Assembly: GCF_023715465.1 (NCBI RefSeq)
Contig: NZ_JAMBOE010000001.1
Coordinates: 806,001-870,000 of the forward strand
From: Paenibacillus macerans
GTDB taxonomy: Bacteria > Bacillota > Bacilli > Paenibacillales > Paenibacillaceae
Reading direction: 5' to 3'
Length of the DNA: 64,000 nucleotides
Notes under the pieces: model-generated
Seen by the model: the letters and a program-made list of their open reading frames with translations, nothing else
What the model was told of the DNA's origin: nothing
Databases searched by the model: none
Translations under genes and position numbers: made by a program
Shown here: in pieces, positions 36,334 through 46,686 of the stretch
How the letters are laid out: the number at the start of each line of letters is the position of its first letter
How positions within the stretch are numbered: the first letter of the stretch is position 1

Positions 36334-37449
36334 TTACATAAACACAAACGGTTCCGTATGGATGGCGGAGACATGTACCCTGGTGTCATATTTGCCATCC
36401 TGAAGCTTCTCCGCCAGCCATTCCGCCACTTTCCGCTTCATGATTTTTTCGGCGTTATGTCCCGGATCAACGATGGCTACTCCAGCCATCCAGGCGTCCT
36501 GGGCCGTATGGTAATCGACATCCCCGGTGACGAGCACATCGGCGCCGCGGAACTGCGCCTGCTTCCAATAGCGGCCCCCCGATCCGCCCAGCACGGCGGC
36601 TTTGCGGACCGGCCGCTTCAGGTCGCCGACGACGCGCACCATCGGCACGTCCAGCCGCTCTTTAACCCGCTGTACGAAGTCCTCCAGCGTTACCGGTTCC
36701 CGCAGCTTGCCGACGCGGCCAAGCCCCAGCGTCCTGCCTTTGAGCTCCATCGGATACAGGTCATAGGCGACCTCTTCGTAAGGATGCTGCTTCAGCATCG
36801 CCTGAATCACTTTGCTGCGCAGGCTTTGCGGGACGATCGTTTCGATGCGGATTTCCTCCACCTTCTCCAGTTTGCCCTGCGTCCCGATATAGGGATCGGT
36901 GTCATCTCCGGGCTTGAACGTGCCGTATCCTTCGATATTGAAGCTGCAGTGACTGTAGTTGCCGATGGCGCCCGCCCCGGCCTCCAGCATCGCGTTCAGC
37001 ACCTTCTCATGATGGTCCTTTGGTACGAACACAACCAGTTTATACAAATTGTCGGTATGAAGGTCTTCCAGCGGAGCGGCGCTTTCGATGTCAAGCGCCT
37101 CGGCCATCCAATCGTTCATTCCGCCGTCGGTCACATCCAGGTTCGTATGGGCGATGTACACCGCGATATCGTTTTTGATCAGCTTCTCGTACACTTTGCC
37201 CATCGGCGTATCGCTCTGCAGATTGGCAAGCGGACGGTAAATGATCGCATGGTGGGCGATGATCAAATCGGCGCTTACGGCAATCGCTTCGTCCGCCACC
37301 GCTTCGTTGACGTCCAAGGCGACCAGGACGTTTTGGATTTCCTTTTGCAGGCTGCCGAGCTGCAGCCCGATTTTGTCGCCTTCCATCGCTACATGTTTCG
37401 GAGCAAGCTGCTCCATATATTGAATTACCGTTTGGCCTTTTGCAAACAA
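36334..37449 (-). CDS. yqfO: Nif3-like dinuclear metal-centre protein YqfO
   Basis: 371-aa protein of the Nif3/YqfO/YbgI family; it forms ring hexamers with a two-metal site, biochemical role unsettled. Metal-ligand motifs are IIAHHAIIYRP (about 65), IAHTNLDV (about 107), and the late VTGDVDYHTAQDA and DPGHNAEK region. Between the two NIF3 halves is the PII/CutA-like insert (LYKLVVFVPKDHHEKVLNAMLEAGAG ...). The start is TTG 37449, 7 nt after AAGGAGG; the frame from 37575 upstream is inside trmK. It overlaps trmK by 25 bp. Confidence 0.92.
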   Translation of the reverse strand: MFAKGQTVIQYMEQLAPKHVAMEGDKIGLQLGSLQKEIQNVLVALDVNEAVADEAIAVSADLIIAHHAIIYRPLANLQSDTPMGKVYEKLIKNDIAVYIAHTNLDVTDGGMNDWMAEALDIESAAPLEDLHTDNLYKLVVFVPKDHHEKVLNAMLEAGAGAIGNYSHCSFNIEGYGTFKPGDDTDPYIGTQGKLEKVEEIRIETIVPQSLRSKVIQAMLKQHPYEEVAYDLYPMELKGRTLGLGRVGKLREPVTLEDFVQRVKERLDVPMVRVVGDLKRPVRKAAVLGGSGGRYWKQAQFRGADVLVTGDVDYHTAQDAWMAGVAIVDPGHNAEKIMKRKVAEWLAEKLQDGKYDTRVHVSAIHTEPFVFM

Positions 37450-38195
37450 GTTAGCACCTCCTTCAATTGTTCCGTAAGCCGCCCCAGTTCCTCTTCCTTT
37501 TCCCGGGACGCTTCCAAGGCGGATGCGGACACCGAACGCCGGATCTTTTCCAGCTTGCGGATTTCGGATTCCCATTTCTTAAAAAAAACATCGTCCGGCT
37601 CGCGCGTAAGCCGCGGTCCCATCAAAAAAAGCAAATCCTTCGATAGCGTGATCCCGCGGCCTTCAAGATCGGTTAATTTGCGATCCGCGTACAGCTGCGC
37701 ATTCCGCGCCGCGGCATCGGAAGCCGCCTCCGCCATCATCACTTCGTATATTTTGCCGTCTTCCTCCAGAATGGCTTCTTCCGCCAGAAACCAATCATTT
37801 TCGGCAAGCCAGCGGCGCACGAACTCCTCGCCCACATTCGGCTGCAGCACCAGCCGCTTAACCCCGGCCAGCTTGAGCTTGCCGCCGTCCAAGATCGAAA
37901 CGATCAGGGCACCGCCCATGCCCGCGATCGTAATCGCATCCACTTCGCCGGGAGCGATGACGGCCAGCCCGTCCCCTTTGCGGACGGAAATCCGCTTCGT
38001 CTCCCCGGCCTCGGCGACCTGGCGTTTGGCCGCCTCCAGCGGCCCGTCGTTGACCTCGCCGGCCACGGCAAATGCAGCCCGGCCGCTCTGCACCGCCGAA
38101 ACCGGCAGCAAGGCGTGATCCGACCCGATATCGGCAAAACGGCAGCCTTTTGGCAGCAAGCCGGATATTAACTGCAATCTTGCGGATAATTTCAT
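37425..38195 (-). CDS. trmK: tRNA (adenine(22)-N1)-methyltransferase TrmK
   Basis: SAM-dependent enzyme, 256 aa, that methylates N1 of A22 in tRNA (YqfN). It shows LSARLQLISGLLPKGCRFADIGSDHALLP, the NPPF-like site DAITIAGMGGALIVSIL, LVLQPNVGEEFVRRWL and YEVMMAE. A C-terminal coiled coil (about 200-256) contacts tRNA in the family. Start ATG 38195 is chosen; a GTG 12 nt upstream is possible. In Bacillus it is also between sigA and yqfO. Confidence 0.92.
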   Translation of the reverse strand: MKLSARLQLISGLLPKGCRFADIGSDHALLPVSAVQSGRAAFAVAGEVNDGPLEAAKRQVAEAGETKRISVRKGDGLAVIAPGEVDAITIAGMGGALIVSILDGGKLKLAGVKRLVLQPNVGEEFVRRWLAENDWFLAEEAILEEDGKIYEVMMAEAASDAAARNAQLYADRKLTDLEGRGITLSKDLLFLMGPRLTREPDDVFFKKWESEIRKLEKIRRSVSASALEASREKEEELGRLTEQLKEVLTCLQKAKR

Positions 38196-38329
38196 GAAGC
38201 AATCCACACCCCCCAGCAGCGCAGCCCTGCGATTTGCAAACCCCAGGGAAAAGCGCTAAAATAAAAAACAATAAAGAAAAAGAAGGAAATTATGCCAAAT
38301 GAAAGGGAGCAAAGGCAACACCTCTTTTA

Positions 38330-38368
38330 ACAAAAATGACCTTGCTGCTTTGGCTGCAGAAGGTCAGA
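38330..38368 (-). terminator. Terminator after rpoD
   Basis: TGACCTT (38337-38343) and AAGGTCA (38360-38366) with an inner GC-rich part form the stem; on the minus strand TTTTTGTTAAAAG follows. Confidence 0.85.
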
Positions 38369-38391
38369 GCTAACACGCCTACCCGTGACGC

Positions 38392-39513
38392 TTATTCGAG
38401 AAAATCCTTCAACCGCTTGCTGCGGCTCGGATGGCGCAGCTTGCGGAGCGCCTTTGCTTCGATTTGCCGAATTCTCTCCCGCGTTACGCCGAACACTTTG
38501 CCGACTTCCTCCAGCGTTCTCGTCCGTCCGTCGTCCAGTCCGAACCGAAGCCGAAGCACGTTCTCCTCCCGTTCCGTGAGTGTATCCAGAACGTCCTCCA
38601 ATTGTTCCTTCAGGAGCTCGTAAGCGGCGGCGTCCGCCGGAGCCAAAGCTTCATGGTCTTCGATAAAATCTCCCAGATGGGAATCGTCCTCTTCCCCGAT
38701 CGGTGTTTCCAGCGATACCGGTTCCTGGGCGATTTTCATGATTTCACGGACTTTCTCGACGCTTAGTTCCATCTCGGCGGCGATTTCTTCCGGCGTGGGT
38801 TCGCGTCCAAGCTCCTGCAGCAGCTGGCGGGAGACGCGGATCAGCTTGTTGATCGTCTCCACCATATGAACCGGAATCCGGATCGTTCTCGCCTGGTCGG
38901 CAATCGCCCGCGTAATCGCCTGGCGAATCCACCACGTTGCGTACGTGCTGAACTTAAAGCCTTTCTTGTGGTCGAATTTCTCGACCGCTTTAATGAGGCC
39001 CATATTGCCTTCCTGAATGAGATCGAGGAACAGCATGCCGCGCCCCACATAACGCTTGGCGATGCTCACCACGAGACGAAGATTCGCTTCAGCCAGGCGG
39101 CGTTTGGCTTCTTCATCCCCGTTTTCGATCCGTTTGGCCAATTCCATCTCATCATCTGCGGAAAGCAGAGGAACCCGGCCGATCTCCTTCAAGTACATAC
39201 GGACAGGGTCGTTGATTTTGATGCCCGGCGGCAGGCTCAAATCGTCGTCAAAGCTAAAATCGTCATCATGCGAGGTATCCTCATCCCCGCGCCGATGCTC
39301 TTCATCGCCGTCACCCGTGACGTCGATGCCCAAATCCGCCAATTGTTCATAAAATTCATCCATTTGTTCCGGATCCTGGTCGAAGGGCGAGAGCTTCTCC
39401 ATAATTTCTTTATAAGATAATGAAGATCTTTTCTTGCCTTGCTCAATCAGCTGATCCTTTACTTGGTCCAGCGTCAATTCAGTTTCTAGTTCAGCATGCT
39501 GGTCATTCGTCAT
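38392..39513 (-). CDS. rpoD: Primary sigma factor SigA (RpoD)
   Basis: Vegetative RNA polymerase sigma factor, 373 aa. Region 1.1 (about 1-100) is acidic. Region 1.2 is [17 protein letters not shown], region 2 has [57 protein letters not shown], region 3 follows, and region 4 ends with [29 protein letters not shown]. The start is ATG 39513 after GGAGGAGGG. It lies 45 bp after dnaG, the classic macromolecular-synthesis operon order. Confidence 0.98.
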   Translation of the reverse strand: MTNDQHAELETELTLDQVKDQLIEQGKKRSSLSYKEIMEKLSPFDQDPEQMDEFYEQLADLGIDVTGDGDEEHRRGDEDTSHDDDFSFDDDLSLPPGIKINDPVRMYLKEIGRVPLLSADDEMELAKRIENGDEEAKRRLAEANLRLVVSIAKRYVGRGMLFLDLIQEGNMGLIKAVEKFDHKKGFKFSTYATWWIRQAITRAIADQARTIRIPVHMVETINKLIRVSRQLLQELGREPTPEEIAAEMELSVEKVREIMKIAQEPVSLETPIGEEDDSHLGDFIEDHEALAPADAAAYELLKEQLEDVLDTLTEREENVLRLRFGLDDGRTRTLEEVGKVFGVTRERIRQIEAKALRKLRHPSRSKRLKDFLE

Positions 39514-39558
39514 ATCTGGCTCCCTCCTCCCTAGAAACGTCACCGAAAGTCCATCGTC

Positions 39559-41379
39559 TTACTGTCTCTCTAGGGCAATAATCTCACTTGCAATTTGCGC
39601 CGCACGCATAAAATCCCCGGCTCGTTCCGCGGACACCATTTCTTCCTTCTTCTGCTTGATTTGCGCGAGGATCGGTACTTTGCGGATCTCCCGAATACAA
39701 TCGTCCAGCTCTTGTGTCGTCCATTCCTCCGGCGTATCCGTCATCGCAATCGAGATAACCATCCGCTCAAGCCGTTCATCCTGAAGCGAGGAGATAAACC
39801 GGCTGGCATCCGGGGTTTTTCCCTGCGCATAATAGGCGTATAGATAAGCGGCAATCGCCACATGATCTTCGATGTTAAAATTGGTGCCAAGACGATCGCC
39901 CACATAACGGGCCACCTCTTCGTCCTGCAGCATAAAAGAAAGCAATCTCCGTTCCGCCACTTGATAAGCGGGCAGCAGAGCCGGCATCGAAGCCTGCCCT
40001 TTTTTATGCCTACCATTATTCCACCGTTCGGGCTTATTATCCCCGGCGTTTGCCTTTTTTTGCATGGCTGTTCTAAGTTCGTTGCATTCCTGCTTCAAAC
40101 TGTCGAAGGACACCTGCAAATCGGCGGACAATTCCTTCAAATATATCTCGCGTTCGCTTGGCGAAGCCAACACCGCGATAATGGGCATCGCTTCCTTGAT
40201 GTAAGCGACCTTTCCGTCTTCTTCTAGCAGTATATGGTTTTTTTTCAGATATATAAGCCTAAATTTGACGGATGAGACGGCGCCGTCCAGTACCTGATGT
40301 TTGAATCGTTCCGCCCCGTATTTACGAATAAACTCGTCGGGATCCAGCCCTTCGCTGAGCAGCGCGATTTTAACTTGAAAGCCGGCGTTCTCCAGGATCG
40401 GAATACTTTTGAGCGCGGCGGCTTGTCCGGCCTGATCTCCGTCATAGCACACTAGCACTTCGTCCGCCAGACTCCTCATCATGGACGCATGGCTTTCCGT
40501 CAACGCGGTTCCCATCGTGGCCACCCCGTTATGAACCCCTGCCTCCCAAGCGCTGATCACGTCGCCATAACCCTCAAACAGCACAATTTGCCGCGTTTTC
40601 CGGATTTCGTTCTTCGCTTGATGCAAATTGTATAACGTTCGGCTTTTACTGAACAGCTTGCTCTCCGGGGAGTTCAAATATTTCGGCTGTCCTTCGCCAA
40701 GCACCCTGCCGGCAAATGCTATGACTTTACCGTTCCGGTTGTACAAAGGAAAAATGACCCGATCGCGAAACCGGTCGACAAACCCGCTCCCATCCTGCTT
40801 CGAGGACAACAGCCCGCCCTTCTCCATCGCACCGAGATCGAAAGAACGCTTGTCCAAAAACTGGACCAATGTATCCCATCTGGCCGGGGCGTAACCGATT
40901 TGGAACGTGTCGATCGCTTTATCCGTAAAACCGCGCGATTTCAAATACTCCATGGCCGGTTTACCGTGTTCCGTATTTTTCAGCAAATAGTGATAGAACT
41001 TGGAGGTCCATTCATGGGCTTGCAGCAGCTGCTCCAATTCCCGGTTTTGCGGCGAATCCCCAAAACTTCTTCCTTTGTCTTCATAAGGAATATGCGCCTC
41101 TTCCGCCATGATCCGGACAGCTTCGGGAAAAGTTAATCCTTCGATTTCCATCCTGAACTTGATGGCGTTTCCGCCCTTGCCGCAGCCGTAACAGTGGAAG
41201 ATTTGACGTTCGGGGGTTACCGTAAAAGACGGGGTTTTCTCCGAATGGAACGGACAAAGCCCCTTCATATACTTGCCCTGTTTTGTCAGATGAACGTGCT
41301 TGCTGACCGTGTCGACGATATCATGCTGCCGCAAGACGGCCTCGATGACTTCTTCCGGAATGCCGCGTCCGGTACTCAT
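39559..41379 (-). CDS. dnaG: DNA primase DnaG
   Basis: Primase, 606 aa, that makes RNA primers for replication. It has the N-terminal zinc ribbon CPFHSEKTPSFTV...HCYGCGKGG (about 40-65), the TOPRIM domain with FEGYGDVI (about 270) and VCYDGDQAGQAA, and a C-terminal DnaB-binding helical part. It is followed by rpoD 45 bp later. It starts at ATG 41379 (MSTGRGIPEEVIEAVLRQHDIVD). Confidence 0.97.
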   Translation of the reverse strand: MSTGRGIPEEVIEAVLRQHDIVDTVSKHVHLTKQGKYMKGLCPFHSEKTPSFTVTPERQIFHCYGCGKGGNAIKFRMEIEGLTFPEAVRIMAEEAHIPYEDKGRSFGDSPQNRELEQLLQAHEWTSKFYHYLLKNTEHGKPAMEYLKSRGFTDKAIDTFQIGYAPARWDTLVQFLDKRSFDLGAMEKGGLLSSKQDGSGFVDRFRDRVIFPLYNRNGKVIAFAGRVLGEGQPKYLNSPESKLFSKSRTLYNLHQAKNEIRKTRQIVLFEGYGDVISAWEAGVHNGVATMGTALTESHASMMRSLADEVLVCYDGDQAGQAAALKSIPILENAGFQVKIALLSEGLDPDEFIRKYGAERFKHQVLDGAVSSVKFRLIYLKKNHILLEEDGKVAYIKEAMPIIAVLASPSEREIYLKELSADLQVSFDSLKQECNELRTAMQKKANAGDNKPERWNNGRHKKGQASMPALLPAYQVAERRLLSFMLQDEEVARYVGDRLGTNFNIEDHVAIAAYLYAYYAQGKTPDASRFISSLQDERLERMVISIAMTDTPEEWTTQELDDCIREIRKVPILAQIKQKKEEMVSAERAGDFMRAAQIASEIIALERQ

Positions 41380-41479
41380 TCAAATCACCTTCATCTTTCG
41401 CAAAGAGAATCATTCAACACGTCAAAATTTCGGACATTTTGAAGCTTCTCTATGACACGTAAATAGTAATTCGCTAAAA

Positions 41480-41935
41480 CTATACATTCTCCTGCAAATG
41501 TTCCAAAAGTTTTGACAGCACTTCGGCAAAATGTTTGCGATCTTCATTCGTGAAAGGCTTCGGCCCTTTATGGCGCTGCCCTCCGCGCCTTGCCTTCGCG
41601 TGAACATGCCGCCGCTCCAGCAAACGGTCGATGTTCCCCGAATGAAAGATTTCGCCGCGGGGCGACAAGCTGGAGCAGGATTTGGCCAAAACCAGCGCGG
41701 CAAGGCCATAATCCTGGGTAACAACGATATCGCCTTTTGCGACATGATTCGCGATATACAAATCGGCGCTCTGACTGCTCCGGTCTACCTGGATGACCGA
41801 AACTCCATCCGCTGGCTGCAGTGTGTGGTCGTAGGAAGAAACCATCACTACCTGGACGCCGTAGCGGCCGGCCATTTCGGCGATCTCCGCCTTCACCGGG
41901 CAGGAGTCCCCATCCACGACAATGCGCATAATCAT
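41480..41935 (-). CDS. yqxD: YaiI/YqxD family protein (DUF188)
   Basis: Small cytoplasmic 151-aa protein of unknown role, with a PIN-like fold. It carries the family motifs IVVDGDSCPVK, SYDHTL, DIVVTQDYGLAALVLAK and PFTNEDRKHFAEVL. Another in-frame ATG (41929) could be the start. It lies before dnaG as in Bacillus. Confidence 0.9.
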   Translation of the reverse strand: MIMRIVVDGDSCPVKAEIAEMAGRYGVQVVMVSSYDHTLQPADGVSVIQVDRSSQSADLYIANHVAKGDIVVTQDYGLAALVLAKSCSSLSPRGEIFHSGNIDRLLERRHVHAKARRGGQRHKGPKPFTNEDRKHFAEVLSKLLEHLQENV

Positions 41936-41949
41936 CGCCTCGCCTTCCG

Positions 41950-42005
41950 GAAATATGCCACAAACTCTCGATTTCGCCTAAATAAGGGCGCTGGTGTCCG
42001 TTAGA
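41950..42005 (-). repeat. Fragment of repeat family B
   Basis: On the minus strand CTAACGGAC (42004-41996) is followed by ACCAGCGCCCTTATTT; the same word order (CTAACGGACACCAGCGACCTTA) starts copy 1 at 19944. About 22 of 25 bases agree. Confidence 0.6.
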
Positions 42006-42023
42006 AACAAGACGCCGGGTTCC

Positions 42024-44099
42024 CTACCAAACCAATTTGCCGAAATCGGCGAACGCCTTGAGATCTCCGTCGATAGCGGCGAGCAGTGCCAAACGGTTCG
42101 TGCGGATCGCTTCGTCTTCGGCCATAACCATGACGGCATCAAAGAAAACGGTAATAGCGTCTTTTAAACCACTGATTACGTCAAGCGCCTCGGCGGCCTT
42201 CCGCTGGGCAAGCGCCGCGCGGTATTTGTCCGTGATCGCGCGCCACGCCTCATGCAGCGCCTGTTCCGCCGGTTCCGCCAGCAGATCGGAACGGACTTTT
42301 TCGCCGGTCGCTTTGGCGGCCAGATTGCTCACCCGTCCGAACGATTCGACCGTCAGCTTAAAGTCCGCTTGGGTGGTTACGGCATCCATCAGCGCATTCC
42401 CCCGGGCAACGACGGACACGACATCATCATATCCTGCGGCGATAACGGAGTCCACGACATCGTAACGCAGGTTGTCGGACAACGTCTTTCTGACGCGAAG
42501 CCCAAAGAACTCCAGCAGATCTTTCAGGATTTCCTCTTCGCCGCGTTTCAGCCCCTGGAACTGCTGATGAGTTTCCAACGCGATTTTGAAAATATCCGTC
42601 AGCAAAATCGGCAGCTTGTGCTCCAAAACGATCTGCACGATGCCGGCCGCCTGACGGCGCAATGCATACGGATCCTGGGAACCCGTCGGGATGATCCCGA
42701 TTGAAAAGCAGCCCGTAATCGTGTCGATCTTGTCGGCGATGCTGACGATCGAACCAACGGTGGACGCAGGCACCGCATCGTCGGCGAAACGCGGCTGATA
42801 GTGCTCGAAAATCCCTCTCGCTACCGCTTCCGGTTCCCCGGCTTTGCCGGCGTAATCCTCACCCATCACACCTTGCAGTTCGGGAAACTCGTAAACCATT
42901 TGCGTAACGAGGTCGAATTTGCAGATTTCCGCGGTGCGCGCGGCCGCTTCGGCCGTGCCGCTGTCGGCGCCGAGCAGGGCGGACAGCTTCTCCGTATTGC
43001 GGCGAATGCGGCGGACCTTGTCGCCGATCGTCCCGAGTTCGTCATGGAACACGATGCTTTCCAGCTTGGACAACGCGTCCTTGATCGCCAGCTTTTGGTC
43101 TTCCTCGTAAAAGAACTTGGCGTCGGACAACCTGGCGCGCAGCACCTTTTCGTTCCCCCGGGCGATGACGTCCAGGGAAGCGTTGTTCCCGTTGCGGACG
43201 GTAACGAAATAAGGCAGCAGACGCCCCTGGCCGTCCAATACCGGGAAATAACGCTGATGCTCGCGCATCGACGTGATGAGCACTTCCTGCGGAATGTTCA
43301 GGAACGATTCCTCGAACGTGCCGAACAGCACGGTCGGCGTCTCGACCAGGAACAACACTTCTTCCAGCAGGTCGTCCTTCACCGCGATATGCCAGCCTTT
43401 TTCTTTGGCCAAGGCGTCGATTTGGCTTTGGATCATGTTTTGCCGTTCATTCACATCCGCGATCACGAACTGGGCGCGCAGCGTTTCCACATACGCCGCC
43501 GGCTCTTTGATGATGGCTTCGGCACCGAGAAAACGATGACCGCGCGTAACGTTGCCCGATTTGACGCCGGCGATTTCCAGATCGATCACGTCCTTGCCGA
43601 ACAAAGCCACCATCCAGCGGATTGGGCGTACAAATTTAAAGTCATAGCTGCCCCAGCGCATGTTTTTCGGAAAATTCATCGCCTGCAAAATGCCCAGCAA
43701 ACCTTCCGCCAAAATCCCCGCTGTCTCCACGCCTGTGCGGCTTTTGCTGACATAGACGTATTCCGTGCCGGCAACCTCGCGGAACATGAACTGCTCCGGA
43801 TCGGCCCCTTGGCTGCGGGCGAATCCGAGCGCCGCTTTGCTCCACTCGCCGCTTTCATTCAGGGCGATTTTGCGCGACGGGCCTTTGACTTCCTCATGCA
43901 CATCCTCCTGCTTTTCAGCCACATCTCTTACCAGTACGGCCAAGCGGCGCGGCGTGGCGTAAGCTTCAATAGCGCCGTGGGCAATGACCGACTCCTCCAG
44001 CCATTTTTCCGTCCGTTCCTTCAACTGCTCCATCGCTCCGCGGATAAAGCGGGCCGGCATTTCTTCCAAACCGATTTCAAACAGCAGATCCTTAGGCAC
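42024..44099 (-). CDS. glyS: Glycyl-tRNA synthetase beta subunit
   Basis: Beta chain of the alpha2beta2 bacterial glycyl-tRNA synthetase, 691 aa, which binds tRNA and carries the HD-like and anticodon-binding domains. Seen are the start [19 protein letters not shown] (from GTG), [43 protein letters not shown] and the C-terminal anticodon domain. GTG 44099 after AAAGGGGG is chosen, overlapping glyQ by 8 nt. Confidence 0.96.
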   Translation of the reverse strand: MPKDLLFEIGLEEMPARFIRGAMEQLKERTEKWLEESVIAHGAIEAYATPRRLAVLVRDVAEKQEDVHEEVKGPSRKIALNESGEWSKAALGFARSQGADPEQFMFREVAGTEYVYVSKSRTGVETAGILAEGLLGILQAMNFPKNMRWGSYDFKFVRPIRWMVALFGKDVIDLEIAGVKSGNVTRGHRFLGAEAIIKEPAAYVETLRAQFVIADVNERQNMIQSQIDALAKEKGWHIAVKDDLLEEVLFLVETPTVLFGTFEESFLNIPQEVLITSMREHQRYFPVLDGQGRLLPYFVTVRNGNNASLDVIARGNEKVLRARLSDAKFFYEEDQKLAIKDALSKLESIVFHDELGTIGDKVRRIRRNTEKLSALLGADSGTAEAAARTAEICKFDLVTQMVYEFPELQGVMGEDYAGKAGEPEAVARGIFEHYQPRFADDAVPASTVGSIVSIADKIDTITGCFSIGIIPTGSQDPYALRRQAAGIVQIVLEHKLPILLTDIFKIALETHQQFQGLKRGEEEILKDLLEFFGLRVRKTLSDNLRYDVVDSVIAAGYDDVVSVVARGNALMDAVTTQADFKLTVESFGRVSNLAAKATGEKVRSDLLAEPAEQALHEAWRAITDKYRAALAQRKAAEALDVISGLKDAITVFFDAVMVMAEDEAIRTNRLALLAAIDGDLKAFADFGKLVW

Positions 44100-44979
44100 G
44101 TATAGCTCCCCCTTTCTGAAGCATCGGGAAGCCAAGCTTCTCGCGCTCCTCCAAATACGTTGCGGCGACTTGCCGCGATAAGTTCCGTACCCGCGTAATA
44201 TAACCGGTCCGTTCCGTTACGCTGATCGCACCTCTGGCGTCGAGCAAGTTAAACGTATGCGAGCATTTCAGCACGTAATCGTACGCCGGGAACACCAGAT
44301 GCTGCTCCATCGCTTTGCCGGCTTCCTGCTCGTACATATTGAACAACGTAAACAGCATTTTGACGTCGGAAATTTCAAATGTATATTTGGAATGCTCATA
44401 TTCCGCTTGATGGAAAACGTCGCCGTAAGTCGTACCGTCCACCCACTCCAGCTCGAACACGTTTTCCTTGTCCTGAATGTAGGAGGCAAGCCGCTCCATC
44501 CCGTAGGTGATTTCCACCGCGACCGGATTCGCTTCAATTCCGCCGACCTGCTGGAAGTAGGTGAACTGGGTGATTTCCATCCCGTCCAGCCACACTTCCC
44601 ACCCAAGGCCCCACGCACCGAGACCCGGATGTTCCCAGTTGTCCTCGACAAAACGGATGTCATGCTCCAGCGGATTAATACCGAGCCGTTTCAAGCTTTC
44701 GAGGTAAATTTCCTGGATGTTGTCCGGAGACGGCTTAAGGATGACCTGAAACTGGTGATGCTGATACAGCCGGTTCGGGTTTTCCCCATAACGTCCGTCG
44801 GCCGGACGCCGGGAGGGCTCCACATAAGCTACGTTCCACGGCTCCGGACCGATCGCCCGCAGGAAGGTCATCGGGTTGAGCGTGCCGGCCCCCTTCTCCA
44901 CGTCGTACGGCTGAACGACGATGCAGTTTTGTTCCGCCCAAAACTGCTGCAGCGTTAAAATCATTTGCTGAAAATTCAT
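44092..44979 (-). CDS. glyQ: Glycyl-tRNA synthetase alpha subunit
   Basis: Catalytic alpha chain, 295 aa, class II synthetase. It shows [85 protein letters not shown]. It is the first gene of glyQS, controlled by a T-box leader 170 bp or more upstream. Confidence 0.97.
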   Translation of the reverse strand: MNFQQMILTLQQFWAEQNCIVVQPYDVEKGAGTLNPMTFLRAIGPEPWNVAYVEPSRRPADGRYGENPNRLYQHHQFQVILKPSPDNIQEIYLESLKRLGINPLEHDIRFVEDNWEHPGLGAWGLGWEVWLDGMEITQFTYFQQVGGIEANPVAVEITYGMERLASYIQDKENVFELEWVDGTTYGDVFHQAEYEHSKYTFEISDVKMLFTLFNMYEQEAGKAMEQHLVFPAYDYVLKCSHTFNLLDARGAISVTERTGYITRVRNLSRQVAATYLEEREKLGFPMLQKGGAIRA

Positions 44980-45146
44980 CTACCACATCTCCTTTGCACT
45001 ATAGAGGATACCCAAAACGAAACGAAGCAGACTCGGCCGGCGCCGAAAGGCTCGCCGCCCTGGGCTTTGGAACTTGGAGAAGCGCCGCCCGTAAAACAAA
45101 CAAGGCTCACCCGCTCCCGCATCAGCCGATCGTAACGAAGCAAGAC

Positions 45147-45378
45147 AAAAAGCCCCCGCCTCCTACGCCTGCTGACAGACGTAGGGACGAGAGCTGAAAG
45201 TTCCCGCGGTTCCACCCTACTTGATTTGCAACCATGTTCCGCTCATGCGCGCGACCCTACGCTAAAGCACAAACCCGGTGTGCAAATCCGCTTTTCACGA
45301 TCATTCATGCTCCCGGGGCGCCGTTTTCGTGAGACGATCCAGCCAGGCTCCCACCATCCCCAGCTCGCTTTCAAGGTA
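45147..45378 (-). promoter_or_regulatory. T-box riboswitch of glyQS
   Basis: Transcribed leader that senses uncharged tRNA-Gly. The T-box AGGGUGGAACCGCGGG is at 45218-45203. Antiterminator arms GTAGGG (45220-45215) and CCCTAC (45186-45181) can pair. The rival terminator is CCTACGTCTG (45185-45176) with CAGGCGTAGG (45171-45162), loop of 4, then GGGGGCTTTTTG. Stem I has AGCGAG near 45370 and the GGTGGGAGCC loop; a Gly codon GGC at about 45322-45320 is the likely specifier. Confidence 0.93.
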
Positions 45379-45379
45379 G

Positions 45380-45542
45380 GCAAAAAATCAACTTTTGATC
45401 ACGAAGTTATTCATGAAGCTTACTCGGCATCGAATCTTGAATTCAGCGGGGCCTTCCGTTGCTCACGTAGGCTCCCCTACGCTCCGCTACTCAGTCCCAG
45501 CTTCATCCAACCTTCTCGGTGCTGAAAAGCTGATTTTTTGCC
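45380..45542. repeat. MITE-like repeat family C, copy 1
   Basis: About 163 bp matching the minus strand of 54279-54446 through most of its length: CTTTTGATCACGAAG, TCGAATCTTGAATT, GGCCTTCCGTTGCTCACGT, CGCTCCGCTACTCAGTCCC, CTTCATCCAACCTTCTCGG, TGCTGAAAAGC. Its ends (CAAAAAATCAACTTTT and GAAAAGCTGATTTTTTG) are decayed inverted repeats. It lies between the glyQS promoter and T-box. Confidence 0.8.
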
Positions 45543-45616
45543 AAAACCAAATCGGATTCCCATCTCACTACTTTTCCCGTTCAACGCATGGCTCCAAAAA
45601 GGAGAAATTCTTATTT

Positions 45617-45645
45617 ATAATATATGATTTTATGCCGATCGTCAA
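45617..45645 (-). promoter_or_regulatory. Candidate sigma-A promoter of glyQS
   Basis: On the minus strand TTGACG (45645-45640) and TATTAT (45622-45617) are separated by 17 bp. The -35 overlaps the recO stop codon. Transcription would start near 45610 and run through repeat C into the T-box. Confidence 0.7.
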
Positions 45646-46391
45646 ATCTCGTATTTGTCCAGCTGATCGAGGAAATTCCGTGATTTCAGCTTAAGGCCAA
45701 GCTGCATGTCCATGAAGGCCCGCATTACCGTTTTTAGCTCCTGCTTCGTTTCATCCTTGACGCTGGCGTTGCCGAGCCTGCGCAGATCCATTTTTTCGAA
45801 CAGCGACAATAGCTTGTAAGTTCCGGGCGTTACTTTCGTCGCCGCCGGATCTTGATGCCGGCAGCGGCTGCACAGCTTCCCGCCCAAGCGTGGGCTAACA
45901 TACAGCGACTCATCGGTTCTCCCGCAGGCAATGCAGCTGGTGAAGGACGGGCCGTAGCCCGCTGCCTGCAGCATTTTCATTTCGAACAAATGGACGACGA
46001 TTTGCGGATCCTTCCCGGATGAAAGCGCGTCGAGGCAAGCTTTTAATTGCGTGAACCAAAAGCTCCCGACCTCCTCGTCCTGCAAGGTCCGGTCCAGCAG
46101 CTCGCAGACATAAGAGGCATAGGCCGCCAAAAAAAGGTCCTCACGCAAAGAAAAGTGAGATTCGATGATCTCACCTGAATTGAGCGTTCCAAGCCCCCCG
46201 TTTTGACGAAAGAACACATATTCTCCGTACGTAAAAGGCTGGGTCAGCGCCGTATGCCGGCTTTTCACCTTTTTGGCTCCACGGGCCAGAACCCCGACTT
46301 TACCGTAGCTTTCTGTGCATAAAGTAATGATTTTATTGCCTTCACCATAATCCATGCTGCGGATGACGATTCCTTCCACCCTGTAAAGCAT
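45642..46391 (-). CDS. recO: DNA repair protein RecO
   Basis: Recombination mediator, 249 aa, loading RecA with RecR/RecF. It has the OB-fold start (MLYRVEGIVIRSMDYGEGNKIITLCTESYGKVGVLARGAKK), the characteristic RTLQDEE helical part, and the C4 zinc site (CIACGRTDE and LCSRCRH, about 150-180). It lies 51 bp after yqzL. Confidence 0.95.
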   Translation of the reverse strand: MLYRVEGIVIRSMDYGEGNKIITLCTESYGKVGVLARGAKKVKSRHTALTQPFTYGEYVFFRQNGGLGTLNSGEIIESHFSLREDLFLAAYASYVCELLDRTLQDEEVGSFWFTQLKACLDALSSGKDPQIVVHLFEMKMLQAAGYGPSFTSCIACGRTDESLYVSPRLGGKLCSRCRHQDPAATKVTPGTYKLLSLFEKMDLRRLGNASVKDETKQELKTVMRAFMDMQLGLKLKSRNFLDQLDKYEI

Positions 46392-46442
46392 GATATTTCC
46401 CCCAAACCGTCCTGGCTGCTTCTCCCCGATTTTTCCCTTCGG

Positions 46443-46577
46443 TCACTCGGCCTCTTCTTCCAAGACCAGCTCTTCGGCCACAGCCTCCTCGTCGGAACTG
46501 CCGCAGGCTTCTTTATACAGCAAGTAAGCATCGACATCTCCAGTCATCGCAAAATACTTCCACGAAAAATCTCGCAT
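46443..46577 (-). CDS. yqzL: YqzL-like small protein
   Basis: Short 44-aa reading frame, MRDFSWKYFAMTGDVDAYLL then an acidic tail (EEAVAEELVLEEEAE). The start with AAAGGATG 7 nt upstream and the position between era and recO match Bacillus YqzL. Function unknown. The DFxWKYFxxTG start is the part I recognise. Confidence 0.85.
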   Translation of the reverse strand: MRDFSWKYFAMTGDVDAYLLYKEACGSSDEEAVAEELVLEEEAE

Positions 46578-46686
46578 TCGTATTCATCCTTTCTTCGGAA
46601 ATGACGCCTGCATCTTCAAAGAATAGGATGTGCCGATGGACCGGAACTATGCGTTGCAATAACTCCCAGTATAGAATACGCCGGAC

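Noticed and set aside
36301-38118. 605-codon open frame opposite yqfO and trmK
   Set aside because: Both minus genes match known families fully; the + frame has none and starts beside rnpB.
42801-44105. 434-codon frame opposite glyS
   Set aside because: Antisense shadow with no domain.
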